Shown piece after piece: positions 26,749 through 35,123 of a stretch of 64,000 nucleotides of DNA. This DNA comes from Selenomonadales bacterium. GTDB taxonomy: Bacteria; Bacillota; Clostridia; Christensenellales; QALW01. Every line of letters starts with the position of its first letter. The stretch's first letter is position 1. The position numbers were made by a program, and so were the translations under genes. Location of the stretch: NCBI GenBank assembly GCA_003150515.1, contig QALW01000007.1, forward strand, positions 1 through 64,000, read 5' to 3'. The notes under the pieces were generated by a model. It saw nothing but the letters and a program-made list of their open reading frames with translations. It made no database searches and had not been told where the DNA came from.

Positions 26749-27891
26749 ATGAGACCTACTGTGGCATATGTAGACCTGGATAAATTGGTACATAATTATA
26801 ACGCAATTAAGAGCCATGTGGGGAAGGCCATGCTCATGGCTATGGTCAAAGCCGATGCCTATGGGCATGGGCTTTTGCCTGTTTCGCTTGCGCTTGCCCG
26901 CGCGGGCGCGGATTATTTTGGAGTGGCGGCCGTAGAAGAAGGCGTCTCTCTGCGCAAAGCCGGCATAAATCAGCCCATTCTCTGCGTGGGTGCGGCATTT
27001 AAGAGCAGCCTGGAAGAGGCCGTTGAAAATGATATAATTCTTACTCTCTATGAGGAAGGGCAGCTTGGACAAATGCAGGAGGCGGCCCTGAAGGCGGGGA
27101 AGAAGGCCCGCGTGCATATAAAGCTGGAAACGGGCATGAATAGATTGGGCGCGCATACCGGCGGGGAATTGGCCCGGCTGGCCCGCGCATTGAAGAAATG
27201 CAGCATGCTGCGTGCGGAGGGCGTCTTTACTCATTTTGCAGCCAGCGACAGCGCCAATAAGGATTTTACATATGAACAGGCAAGCATATTTGAGCAGGGA
27301 AGAGAAATTTTGGCTAACGAGGGCCTGGAAGGGCTTATAGCTCATGCTGCGTGCAGCGGAGGCACGCTGGATTGCCCCGATTTATATTACGACATGGTCA
27401 GGCCGGGAATAGCTTTATACGGCTATCATCCGTCCGACGAGGTTATCAATCGCCTGCCGTTAGAGCCCATAATGCGCCTGGAAAGCAGGCTGAGCCAGGT
27501 AAAGGAAATTAAGGCGGGGGAGAGCATAGGCTATGGCCGCAGTTTTACGGCTCCCAGAGATATGCGCATAGGGGTTGTGCCCATAGGATATGGAGACGGT
27601 TACCGCAGGGCGCTGAGCAATAAGGGCTGCGCGCTGATTAACGGCCGCCGGGCAAATATAACGGGGCGCGTATGCATGGATCAGATGATGGTGGATATAA
27701 CGGATATTCCGGCTGAAACCGGGGAATTGGTGGTGCTTTTGGGGAAGAGCGGGGATGAAAAATTCGACGCGGAGGATATGGCGCAAATCTGCGGCACCAT
27801 AAGCTATGAAATTACCCTGGGCTTCACGGCCCGGGTGCCCAAAATATATTACGGCGAGGCGTATGACGGGATTGAACAGAGAGGATTATAA
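26749..27891 (+). CDS. alr: Alanine racemase
   Basis: The 380-residue PLP enzyme makes D-alanine for peptidoglycan. The start at 26749 follows AAGAAGG; the longer frame adds a non-family leader. The PLP lysine is in AMVKADAYGHG (about residue 38), and the catalytic Tyr region reads IGYGDGYRRALSNKG with MDQMMVDIT following. Length and motifs are normal. The next gene starts inside its 3' end. Confidence 0.95.
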   Translation: MRPTVAYVDLDKLVHNYNAIKSHVGKAMLMAMVKADAYGHGLLPVSLALARAGADYFGVAAVEEGVSLRKAGINQPILCVGAAFKSSLEEAVENDIILTLYEEGQLGQMQEAALKAGKKARVHIKLETGMNRLGAHTGGELARLARALKKCSMLRAEGVFTHFAASDSANKDFTYEQASIFEQGREILANEGLEGLIAHAACSGGTLDCPDLYYDMVRPGIALYGYHPSDEVINRLPLEPIMRLESRLSQVKEIKAGESIGYGRSFTAPRDMRIGVVPIGYGDGYRRALSNKGCALINGRRANITGRVCMDQMMVDITDIPAETGELVVLLGKSGDEKFDAEDMAQICGTISYEITLGFTARVPKIYYGEAYDGIEQRGL

Positions 27892-28414
27892 AAAAGCCAG
27901 GGACTCTCTTTCTGTTGAGGAGCGCCGGGCCTTTTCAAAAATTGTTTGTCATGCTATAATAGATACGCGGGAATATAAAAACGCCCGCAGGCTTATGGCC
28001 TATTGGGCCATAGGCTCGGAATTATCTCTTGAATGCCTCATCAGTCACGCTTTAGACAGCGGCCGGGAATTATATCTGCCCGTATGCGCGCGGGACGGAA
28101 GCATGGAGGGCGCGCGCTTAACGGGGGAGGACAAGCTTGCGCGGGGAGCGTGCGGAGTGCCTGAGCCTGCCGGGGAAATAGCGGCTCCTGAAGAGCTGGA
28201 TTTAATTATAGCGCCCATGCTGGCCTTTAATTCCAAATGCTTTAGGATAGGATGGGGCAGGGGTTATTACGACCGTTATTTAATACGCACCCAAGCGAAG
28301 CGTTTAGGCGCAGCCTTTAGCTGCCAGCTAGACGAAGGGCTGATGGTTAAGCCTCACGACGTTCGGTTGGATAAAATTATAACAGAAACCCGCGTTTGGA
28401 TTCCCGGGGACTAA
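27863..28414 (+). CDS. 5-formyltetrahydrofolate cyclo-ligase
   Basis: The 183-residue enzyme converts 5-formyl-THF to 5,10-methenyl-THF with ATP. The ATP/folate loop GWGRGYYDRYL (about residue 130) and LIIAPMLAFN identify the family. The start at 27863 overlaps alr by 29 bp; GGCGAGG lies just upstream. Calling the exact start is uncertain because no later strong site exists near the first conserved residues (NREDYKKARDSLS). Confidence 0.9.
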   Translation: MTGLNREDYKKARDSLSVEERRAFSKIVCHAIIDTREYKNARRLMAYWAIGSELSLECLISHALDSGRELYLPVCARDGSMEGARLTGEDKLARGACGVPEPAGEIAAPEELDLIIAPMLAFNSKCFRIGWGRGYYDRYLIRTQAKRLGAAFSCQLDEGLMVKPHDVRLDKIITETRVWIPGD

Positions 28415-28560
28415 ATATTTAGATTCGCGGGGGCTGAATATAAGCATGAAAGCCTTGCGTTTTCCCGGGCGGAGAGAGGAAGCAAAGCTTTGAGAGCCCA
28501 GGGATAAAATTAAGAATATAAAGCCGGCGTTCAAGAGTGAAGCTGCTGATATGAAGATTC

Positions 28561-28695
28561 AAACGCTCCTGGGCGGAGAAAGATATTGAAATTTTAAGCG
28601 CCCGAGGATGCAGGAAGAGAACAAAAATTAAACGCTCCGGGGCGGAGGAAGAACACGAATTTTAAGCGCCCAAGGGCGGAGGAAAGGTATAAAAG
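28561..28695 (+). repeat. Four 32-35 bp tandem repeats carrying Shine-Dalgarno-like sequence
   Basis: Units at 28561-28595, 28596-28629, 28630-28663 and 28664-28695 share AAGCGCCC or AAACGCTCC, then GGGCGGAGGAA and an AT-rich end. The last unit ends at the base before the ATG at 28696, so its GGCGGAGGAAAGG is the ribosome binding site of the next gene. Weaker copies may extend upstream to about 28455. Confidence 0.65.
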
Positions 28696-29463
28696 ATGCT
28701 CAAGGATACAATCAAATTTTCTGTAAAGCTGTTTTTTGTTAATCTGGCCGTTTCCTTTTTGGGAATTATAACCCTCTCCCTGCTGCTTTCCGCGCAGGTG
28801 GGTTTCGCAATATGCGCGGTTGCCGGATTCATTTTTATTGGGTTTACCTTAGGCGTGGTCTGGGATAATTCTTCCCGCAAGGGAGCGGACGACTGCAAGG
28901 CTATGCTTAATTATTTAAAGCGGGAGGACGGCCTTGCGCGCGCTGCTGATTCAAAACGCTTTTATACCGCCAAGGGTTTTATTGCAGGCGCCGTTGCCAT
29001 GCTGCCCTCCATTATAATATGGTGCGTTTATATGTTCGGGACGTTTCACGGCTGGGAAAAGGGCGTGCCTCTGGGCGTGCAGCTTTTATATTCGGTGCTA
29101 TATCTTTCCTTTATCCCATACGCGCCCTTTCTGCGCCTTGCGACAGTTGCCGATCCTATTATTTATCCCACCTTTTTTATGCCTTTGGGAAGCGGGGCGA
29201 CGCAGTATTTTAATCTTATGACGGCCAACAGCAATGTTCTGCCCTATATGTTTATAATTCCTATAATTTTATACATCATAACGGCGGGCGTATGCTATAT
29301 TTTAGGCAATAAGCAGCAGCAGAAGCTCTATCCGGAGCACACCATAAAGCAGTATTTTGAAAAGCGGCCTGAACAAAGCCAGGAGGAAGAGGAGCCAAAT
29401 CAAGCCCTGGATAATGAGGCGACCTTTGATATTCCGGCGCCCGACGGCGGGAGCGGGGCATGA
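28696..29463 (+). CDS. Membrane protein of unknown function
   Basis: The 255-residue protein is not recognised. It has about five membrane segments (around 10-30, 35-55, 98-120, 130-152 and 184-206) and a soluble acidic tail after KQQQKLYPEHT (QSQEEEEPNQALD). It overlaps rsmD by 4 bp (ATGA), so translation is coupled to rsmD and coaD. Its ribosome site lies in the upstream tandem repeat. Confidence 0.75.
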   Translation: MLKDTIKFSVKLFFVNLAVSFLGIITLSLLLSAQVGFAICAVAGFIFIGFTLGVVWDNSSRKGADDCKAMLNYLKREDGLARAADSKRFYTAKGFIAGAVAMLPSIIIWCVYMFGTFHGWEKGVPLGVQLLYSVLYLSFIPYAPFLRLATVADPIIYPTFFMPLGSGATQYFNLMTANSNVLPYMFIIPIILYIITAGVCYILGNKQQQKLYPEHTIKQYFEKRPEQSQEEEEPNQALDNEATFDIPAPDGGSGA

Positions 29464-29993
29464 GAATTTCCGGCGGCCAATGGCGTTCCCGGCAGCTTAT
29501 CAGCCCTCAGGGAAGGGATATAAGGCCTACGGCTCAAATTGTTAAGGAAGGGCTTTTTAATATGCTGCAAGGCAGGCTGCACGGAGCGCGGATGCTGGAT
29601 ATATTTGCAGGCACAGGCCAAATGGGGCTGGAGGCTTTATCAAGAGGAGCGGCCCAAGCGGTATTTATAGACAGGAATCTTAACGCCCTGACGGCCAACG
29701 CCTCTTTAATAGGCGTAACGCCTGAATGCATTAAAGGAGATTTTAAATACGCGCTCAGGGAATTGGAAGCTAAAGGCCGGCGCTTTGATATTATTTTTGC
29801 CGATCCGCCCTACGAAGCGGGTTTTTATCCAGAAATCATGCTTATGGCCGGCGCTCTTATGAATAAAGACAGCGTGCTCGCCCTTGAACACGACAGCCGG
29901 GAGAATATTCTGCCCCTGGGCGGGCTGAAAATAATAAAACAGCGCAAATACGGGCGCCGGGCTATAACCTTGCTGGCGCTTTTGGAGGATTGA
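29460..29993 (+). CDS. rsmD: 16S rRNA (guanine-966-N2)-methyltransferase
   Basis: The 177-residue SAM-dependent enzyme methylates G966 of 16S rRNA. The start ISGGQWRSRQL, the RPTAQIVKEGLFNML block, the SAM loop LDIFAGTGQMGLEALSRG and the catalytic FADPPYEAG (about residue 118) are all present. It is followed by coaD, the usual clostridial and bacillus order. Confidence 0.94.
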   Translation: MRISGGQWRSRQLISPQGRDIRPTAQIVKEGLFNMLQGRLHGARMLDIFAGTGQMGLEALSRGAAQAVFIDRNLNALTANASLIGVTPECIKGDFKYALRELEAKGRRFDIIFADPPYEAGFYPEIMLMAGALMNKDSVLALEHDSRENILPLGGLKIIKQRKYGRRAITLLALLED

Positions 29994-29995
29994 AT

Positions 29996-30478
29996 ATGAA
30001 AAGATTGGTTTATCCGGGCAGCTTTGATCCTGTCACCAACGGGCATTACGACCTTATAGAGCGGGCCAGCCGCATGACGGACGAATTGATAGTCGCAGTG
30101 CTTAATAATCATAGCAAAAGGCAGTTTTTCAGCGTTCAGGAGCGAAAGGATATGCTCCGAAAGGTGACGGCCGGGCTGGATAACGTCATAATAGACAGCT
30201 CGGAAGAATTGCTGGTGGATTACGTCCGCAGCGTAAAATCAGGCTTTATTCTGCGCGGCCTGCGGGCGGTATCAGATTTTGAGTATGAATTGCAGTACGC
30301 TATGCTCAATCAGCGCCTGGATAAGGATATAGAGGCGGTCTATCTGATGACCAGCAGCGACAACAGCTTTTTAAGCTCGTCCATGGTCCGGGAAATAGGA
30401 AGCCTGGGCGGGGATATTTCTTCCATGGTGCCCGCCGTTATTCATGATTACGTCAAGCAGAGGCTTGTAAATAAATAG
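29996..30478 (+). CDS. coaD: Phosphopantetheine adenylyltransferase
   Basis: The 160-residue enzyme adds AMP to 4'-phosphopantetheine in CoA synthesis. The nucleotidyltransferase motif is YPGSFDPVTNGHYDL at the N-terminus, with RGLRAVSDFEYELQYA and SSSMVREIGSLGGD further on. The ATG at 29996 is preferred over a TTG two codons earlier; GGAGG lies eight bases upstream. Confidence 0.96.
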   Translation: MKRLVYPGSFDPVTNGHYDLIERASRMTDELIVAVLNNHSKRQFFSVQERKDMLRKVTAGLDNVIIDSSEELLVDYVRSVKSGFILRGLRAVSDFEYELQYAMLNQRLDKDIEAVYLMTSSDNSFLSSSMVREIGSLGGDISSMVPAVIHDYVKQRLVNK

Positions 30479-30493
30479 AGGAGGATTGGATTA

Positions 30494-30934
30494 ATGACGG
30501 TAAATGAAATGCTGGATATGCTCTCTGAGGAATTGGAAGCGGCCAAGAAAGGGCTTTTCACCTCCAAGCATCTTGTAGACGCGGATAAATGCCTCGACCT
30601 TGTGGACGATATCAAGGATACTCTGCCCATAGAATTAGAACGGGCGGCCAATATCATGAAGGAGCGCCGGCAAATCCTGGTGGACGCTGAAAACGAGGCT
30701 CAGCAGTATTTGGACGAGGCCCAGAAAAAGGCTTCGGAGATGGTTAAAGAATCGGAAATATATAAAAAGGCCGAGCAGGAGGCTGCGAATATCGTAAACA
30801 ACGCCAAGCAGAACGCCAAGGAAATACGCCTGGGCGCCAAGGCGTACGCTAAAGAACTGCTTCAGGAATTGGAAAAATATCTGCTCAGGTATGCCGAGCA
30901 GGTGAAGCAATCCCGCGACCAGTTCGAGAAATAA
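30494..30934 (+). CDS. Coiled-coil protein, ATPase subunit B-like
   Basis: The 146-residue protein is almost wholly helical and charged. Residues 60-140 form a probable coiled coil resembling the stalk subunit of rotary ATPases (ERRQILVDAENEAQQYLDE). No membrane segment is seen, so it is not a true F-type b subunit. Such proteins lie after coaD in many Clostridia; function is unknown. Its last 50 bp overlap the convergent ylbJ gene. Confidence 0.75.
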   Translation: MTVNEMLDMLSEELEAAKKGLFTSKHLVDADKCLDLVDDIKDTLPIELERAANIMKERRQILVDAENEAQQYLDEAQKKASEMVKESEIYKKAEQEAANIVNNAKQNAKEIRLGAKAYAKELLQELEKYLLRYAEQVKQSRDQFEK

Positions 30935-31937
30935 CTTTTCGTCTTATAACTGCGCATAGAATTATTCCGCCCGCCGCTGCGGCCAGGGGCGGGAGAAGGC
31001 TTGCGCAGGCTATATATAATTTGCTTAAAAGATAAGCGGCGCATGCGGTTACGGCCCGCGCTCCTATGAAAAAGAGCGGGCTTATTTCCTTGGGCAGAAA
31101 GGCCAGCGCCTGCATGCATATGGAAAGTCCGGAAAAGCTTAAGAGAAGCGAGCAAAGGGGAATCAGCTTTTCAATGGGAAGCCCCAGCGCGCTGAGGCGG
31201 CTTATGCCGTTGGTCATTTCCATTATCCCGGCCGCCAGGCCTCCCGCAAAGCCTTTAAGGAGCCCGAAATCATCGGCCAGCGCGATTATTACGCCGAATA
31301 GGAGCATATATCCGCCTACCGAGAGTATGGCCTTTATGGATGAAAGAATGCTCGCGCGCATTATTTCGCCTATGGAGGTGAGAGGAGGCTCTCCGTTAAA
31401 CGTTTGGCCTTTATCTGCGCTTTGAAAAAAGAGCCCGTAAAGAGAGCCGGCCAGGAGGCATGCGAGATAATGTATAATCAGCAGAGGCAGCCCTAAGTCG
31501 GGCTTTCCCAAAATGGAAGCGGCCACGCTGCCCGTTATGAATACGGGCCCCGAGCTGTGGCAAAGCACGCTTAAGGGCTTAAGCTGCGCGCGGGAAATGT
31601 ATTTTTGATTATAGAGCTCTCCGCACATGCGCGCGCCCGTAGGATAGCCGCAAATAAGGCTCATGGCCAGAGCGTAGCCGCCGACGGCGGGCATGCCCAG
31701 CAAATTCATAAACGGGCGCAGCGCTTTGCCCAGACTGGGCGCGCAGCCCAGGAGCAGCAGCGCCTGAGAGGCGATCATAAAGGGAAGCAGCGCGGGCAGA
31801 ACGGCTTTTGCCCAAAGCAGAATAATATCCGCCGCTCCTTGCAGCGCTGTTTGGGAGCGGATGACTGAGAGAATAATAAATACAGCGAACAGCAATATAT
31901 ATAAATATCTGGGCTGAAAGAATTTCTTTATTTTCAA
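30885..31937 (-). CDS. ylbJ: Sporulation integral membrane protein YlbJ
   Basis: The 350-residue polytopic protein has nucleoside-recognition (Gate) repeats. ALAMSLICGYPTGARMCGELY and LCHSSGPVFITGSVAAS (key parts GYPTGA and HSSGPVF) are typical of YlbJ, which is needed for late sporulation in Bacillus. About eight membrane helices are visible. It lies next to coaD as in Bacillus. The 3' end overlaps the convergent coiled-coil gene by 50 bp. Together with spo0A it supports an endospore former. Confidence 0.9.
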   Translation of the reverse strand: MKIKKFFQPRYLYILLFAVFIILSVIRSQTALQGAADIILLWAKAVLPALLPFMIASQALLLLGCAPSLGKALRPFMNLLGMPAVGGYALAMSLICGYPTGARMCGELYNQKYISRAQLKPLSVLCHSSGPVFITGSVAASILGKPDLGLPLLIIHYLACLLAGSLYGLFFQSADKGQTFNGEPPLTSIGEIMRASILSSIKAILSVGGYMLLFGVIIALADDFGLLKGFAGGLAAGIMEMTNGISRLSALGLPIEKLIPLCSLLLSFSGLSICMQALAFLPKEISPLFFIGARAVTACAAYLLSKLYIACASLLPPLAAAAGGIILCAVIRRKVISRTGRGIASPARHT

Positions 31938-32021
31938 GCGGAATTCCTCCTTGGCAGGACTTTGCCGTTATAGGGAAATATATTCGGCCGGCAGACGGAT
32001 TATGAGTTGAAGGAGCAGTAA

Positions 32022-33662
32022 ATGAGCTATAAGGCGCTTTATAGAAAATGGCGGCCCGAATTTTTCCGGGACGTAGTGGGGCAGGAGGTTATTGTGCGCA
32101 CTCTTAAGGCGCAGATAGCCTCGGGCCATATAGCGCACGCTTATCTTTTTACCGGCCCGCGGGGCACGGGCAAGACCAGCCTGGCCAAAATTTTTGCGCG
32201 CGCCATAAACTGCCCGCAGCCTGAGGATGGAGACGCTTGCGGAAAATGCGAGCTTTGCGCCGCCCTCAGGGGGGAGGCTATGGATATAATAGAGATGGAC
32301 GCGGCCAGCAACAACGGCGTGGACGAGATACGCGCGCTGAGGGAGAATATAGTCTTTCCTCCTGCGGTGGGAAGATATAAGGTGTATATTATAGACGAAG
32401 TGCATATGCTCTCCCAGGGCGCTTTTAACGCTTTGCTTAAAACCCTGGAGGAGCCGCCCGAGCACGCGGTCTTTATTCTGGCTACAACCGAAGTGCATAA
32501 GCTGCCCGCTACCATTCTTTCACGCTGTCAGCGCTTCAATTTTAAAAGCATAAGCGTGGCGGATATAAGCGAATATCTTAAAAAAGTGCTTCAGGCCAGC
32601 GGGGCCAGTTTTGAAGCACAGGCTGTGGATTTAATCGCCCGCTCGGCGGAGGGAGGCATGAGGGACGCTCTTTCTATAGCCGATATGTGCTTATCCTATT
32701 GCGGCAATCAGGTTAGCTATGAGGATGTAGTCAATATTTTGGGCACGGCGGACAGGGATTTTATGTTTAAATGCGCTGAGGCGCTGATTAATTCGGACGC
32801 AAAGAGCGCCTTGGACGCCTGTGCGGAACTTATAGATTCAGGCGGGGATATAGGGGTTTTTATGCGGGATATTATGAGCCATCTGACTGATGTGCTGACG
32901 GCTAAGCTGGCAGGCAGGGAGGCCTTGGCGGCATTGCCTGACGATATTGCCGCGCGCCTTTGCGAGCAGGGGCAGAGGGCGGATGCGGACAGGCTTATGC
33001 GGGCCGTTGAATTGCTTTCTCAGGCCGAAAGCGAGCTTAAGCAGCATTCGCGTCCCAGAGTCATTCTAAGCTCGGTTATGGCTCGGATATGCACTCCCCG
33101 GCTGGAGGATGACGCTCAGGCGCTGAGGGATAGAATTGCCACTTTGGAGCATGAATTGGACAGCCTTAAGGCTAACGGCATTGCGGCGCGGGCCCAGCCG
33201 GAACCAGCCGGAGAGGAAGATAAGAGGCGCGCTAAAAAGGCGGAAAGAAGCGTTAACCAAGCTTCTCCTAAGGCTGAAAAGGGCAGTCAGGGCCAGGCTT
33301 TGGCGGACGTGAAAAAAAATGCCGGCGGCGGTTCAGAGGAGCTTTGGGAGGCGCTTTTGGCCCGAATGCGCAAGAACGCCATGCCCGTATATATGACGCT
33401 TAAAAGCGCTGAGGGCGGGCGCAGGCAGGATAACGCATATATAATCATGTTTGCTCCCGAGCATGAAAGCAAGATGAAATTTATAAGCGGCAAGGCGGAA
33501 ATTATTTCCAAAGAGCTGGAGGCCCTGACGGGCGAAGCGCTGGCCGTGCGCACAGAGCAGACGGCTCCCGTGCTGGAAAAAGAGGAGCAGGATGAGCTTA
33601 TAGCAAATATAATTGATATATTTGGAGAAGAAAATATACATTTTAAAGATTCGGAGGAATGA
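32022..33662 (+). CDS. dnaX: DNA polymerase III subunit gamma/tau
   Basis: The 546-residue clamp-loader ATPase has the Walker A motif GPRGTGKTSLAK (about residue 45), a four-Cys zinc site (CPQPEDGDACGKCELC), Walker B IIDEVHMLS and the SRC sensor SRCQRFNFK. Domain III ends at about 350. A charged linker of about 60 residues and a C-terminal tau domain follow (EELWEALLARMRKNAMPVYM). The gene opens the dnaX-ybaB-recR cluster, divergent from ylbJ. Confidence 0.95.
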   Translation: MSYKALYRKWRPEFFRDVVGQEVIVRTLKAQIASGHIAHAYLFTGPRGTGKTSLAKIFARAINCPQPEDGDACGKCELCAALRGEAMDIIEMDAASNNGVDEIRALRENIVFPPAVGRYKVYIIDEVHMLSQGAFNALLKTLEEPPEHAVFILATTEVHKLPATILSRCQRFNFKSISVADISEYLKKVLQASGASFEAQAVDLIARSAEGGMRDALSIADMCLSYCGNQVSYEDVVNILGTADRDFMFKCAEALINSDAKSALDACAELIDSGGDIGVFMRDIMSHLTDVLTAKLAGREALAALPDDIAARLCEQGQRADADRLMRAVELLSQAESELKQHSRPRVILSSVMARICTPRLEDDAQALRDRIATLEHELDSLKANGIAARAQPEPAGEEDKRRAKKAERSVNQASPKAEKGSQGQALADVKKNAGGGSEELWEALLARMRKNAMPVYMTLKSAEGGRRQDNAYIIMFAPEHESKMKFISGKAEIISKELEALTGEALAVRTEQTAPVLEKEEQDELIANIIDIFGEENIHFKDSEE

Positions 33663-33665
33663 ATT

Positions 33666-34001
33666 ATGGCAAAAGGCGGTTTTGGTGGTTTTGGCGGAGG
33701 AAATATGCAGCAGCTCATGCGGCAGGCGCAGAAGATGCAGCAGGATATGGAACAGGCTCAGCAGGAGCTGGGCGAAATGCAGATTGAGGCCAGCGCGGGC
33801 GGCGGCATGGTAAGCTGTACGGTGACGGGGCTTAAGGAAATTGTTTCTATAAAGATTAATCCTTCCATTGTGGACGCGGAGGACGTGGAAATGCTGGAGG
33901 ATACCGTAACGGCGGCTGTTAAGGAGGCTATGGCCAAGGCTGAGGAGATTCATAGCGAGCGCATGGGCAGAATTACGGGCGGCATGGGAGGTATGTTTTA
34001 A
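33666..34001 (+). CDS. YbaB/EbfC family nucleoid-associated protein
   Basis: The 111-residue protein begins with a Gly/Phe-rich stretch and a Gln/Met-rich helix (QQLMRQAQKMQQDMEQAQQE), followed by GGGMVSCTVTGLKEIVSIKI, the family core. It binds DNA as a dimer. It lies three bases after dnaX and just before recR, the standard order. Confidence 0.93.
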   Translation: MAKGGFGGFGGGNMQQLMRQAQKMQQDMEQAQQELGEMQIEASAGGGMVSCTVTGLKEIVSIKINPSIVDAEDVEMLEDTVTAAVKEAMAKAEEIHSERMGRITGGMGGMF

Positions 34002-34003
34002 CC

Positions 34004-34603
34004 TTGAGCATGTATATTGAGCCTCTGGCGCGGGCGGTCAACGCGCTTTCCAAGCTTCCGGGCGTGGGCGGCAAATCGGCGCTCAGGCTTGCTTATCATC
34101 TTATTGATATGCCCGAAGCGGAAGTAAAGGAATTGGCCGACGCTATTCTCAGCGTAAAGGAAAAGGTGAAATACTGCCGCATATGCGGGAATTTCTGCGA
34201 AGATGATATTTGTTCCATCTGCCGGGACGGCGGACGGGCTCAAAGCATTATATGCGTTGTGCGTGATCCGCGGGATGTTATAAGCATGGAACGCATGCGG
34301 GAATATAAGGGCGTTTATCATGTCCTGCACGGCACTATTTCTCCTATGAACGGAGTAGGGCCTGAAGATTTGAATATTAAACAGCTTATAGAGCGTATTT
34401 CTAAAGGCGGGGTGGATGAAATAATTCTGGCCACTAATCCGGACGTGGAGGGAGACGCTACGGCTTTATATCTTGCGCGTCTGCTTAAGCCTTTGGGAGT
34501 TAAAGTAACGCGCATAGCTTACGGGATACCAATAGGCGGAGAGCTGGAATATATAGACGAAGTGACTCTTTTAAGAGCTATGCAGGGGCGCCGGGAGATG
34601 TAA
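34004..34603 (+). CDS. recR: Recombination mediator RecR
   Basis: The 199-residue protein works with RecFO in gap repair. It has the helix-hairpin-helix KLPGVGGKSALRLAYHL, the zinc finger CRICGNFCEDDICSIC (about residues 57-72) and a Toprim domain with VVRDPRDVISMER. A TTG start (34004) is used here because GGAGG lies 12 bases upstream; the ATG at 34010 is an alternative two codons later. It ends near the second cloverleaf element. Confidence 0.95.
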   Translation: MSMYIEPLARAVNALSKLPGVGGKSALRLAYHLIDMPEAEVKELADAILSVKEKVKYCRICGNFCEDDICSICRDGGRAQSIICVVRDPRDVISMERMREYKGVYHVLHGTISPMNGVGPEDLNIKQLIERISKGGVDEIILATNPDVEGDATALYLARLLKPLGVKVTRIAYGIPIGGELEYIDEVTLLRAMQGRREM

Positions 34604-34627
34604 TTCCGGGGAAAATGAAGGTTTCGG

Positions 34628-34764
34628 GCATTTTAAGGGCGGACAGGGATAAAAGGGGGGGCGGCGTTTGCGGCCTTCGGCCGCGGGCCGGGCGCAGCCC
34701 GGCCGGGCAGGCGCATGCCTGCCAAACGCCGCCCCCCTTTTATCCCTGTCCGCCCTTAAAATGC
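34628..34764. repeat. Cloverleaf palindromic element, copy 2
   Basis: Outer arms at 34628-34670 and 34723-34764 are complementary over about 42 bp with one extra G. Inside are hairpins at 34671-34683 (CGGCC, loop TTC), 34686-34704 (GGCCGGGC, loop GCA) and 34706-34723 (GGCAGGC, loop GCAT). The core from GGCGTTTG to CAAACGCC is closely similar to copy 5, although the outer arms differ. It sits between recR and the promoter of the CBS-domain gene. Confidence 0.82.
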
Positions 34765-34867
34765 TTTTCATAATCCGTTGGGCTGAGCTTAAAATATTTT
34801 TGTTTTTGAACAAATTAAAGAGTATATTTAAATTATTATATTTTGTATTAATTTCTTGTATTAATTA

Positions 34868-34896
34868 TTGAATTTTATACGGTTGTATGCTATACT
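34868..34896 (+). promoter_or_regulatory. Promoter of the leader peptide/CBS-domain gene
   Basis: TTGAAT (34868-34873), a 17-bp spacer and TATACT (34891-34896) precede the small frame at 34940 by 44 bp. Confidence 0.6.
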
Positions 34897-34939
34897 CTAT
34901 TACTAGAATCTGTTTAATTTTATGGAGGTGGTTTTATAC

Positions 34940-35011
34940 ATGGACGACGGCCCTGATTGTAATCATGAAAAATGCCGCAATACAGTAGTTCCGTGTAGCG
35001 TTATGCATTAG
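34940..35011 (+). CDS. Possible 23-residue Cys/His leader peptide
   Basis: A short frame reads MDDGPDCNHEKCRNTVVPCS then VMH and a TAG stop. GGAGGTGG lies nine bases upstream of the ATG, a near-perfect ribosome site, and a good promoter lies just before. It has three Cys and two His in 23 residues, a composition that could bind metal. It is followed by hairpins and then the gene for a CBS/DUF21 membrane protein. A regulatory leader whose translation is sensed is plausible, but it could also be a free small protein or chance. No homologue is known to me. Confidence 0.45.
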   Translation: MDDGPDCNHEKCRNTVVPCSVMH

Positions 35012-35066
35012 TTTTCCCCCTTTCCGTTTTGGGAAGGGCGGGGAAAATCCCTGATAATTTTTGCCA
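35012..35066 (+). promoter_or_regulatory. Structured leader between the small frame and the CBS-domain gene
   Basis: TTTTCCCC CTTTCC pairs with GGGAAGGGCGGGGAAAA (35012-35047). A second short hairpin, CCCTG/CAGGG, closes around an AT-rich loop (35049-35069 region). The first starts at the stop codon of the 23-residue frame. This layout suits attenuation, but a classical T-run right after the stem is absent. Confidence 0.4.
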
Positions 35067-35123
35067 GGGGAGAATGCTTTAGCGCCCTTTTTAATTGGGC
35101 ATACTATTTTTGGAGGAATTATT

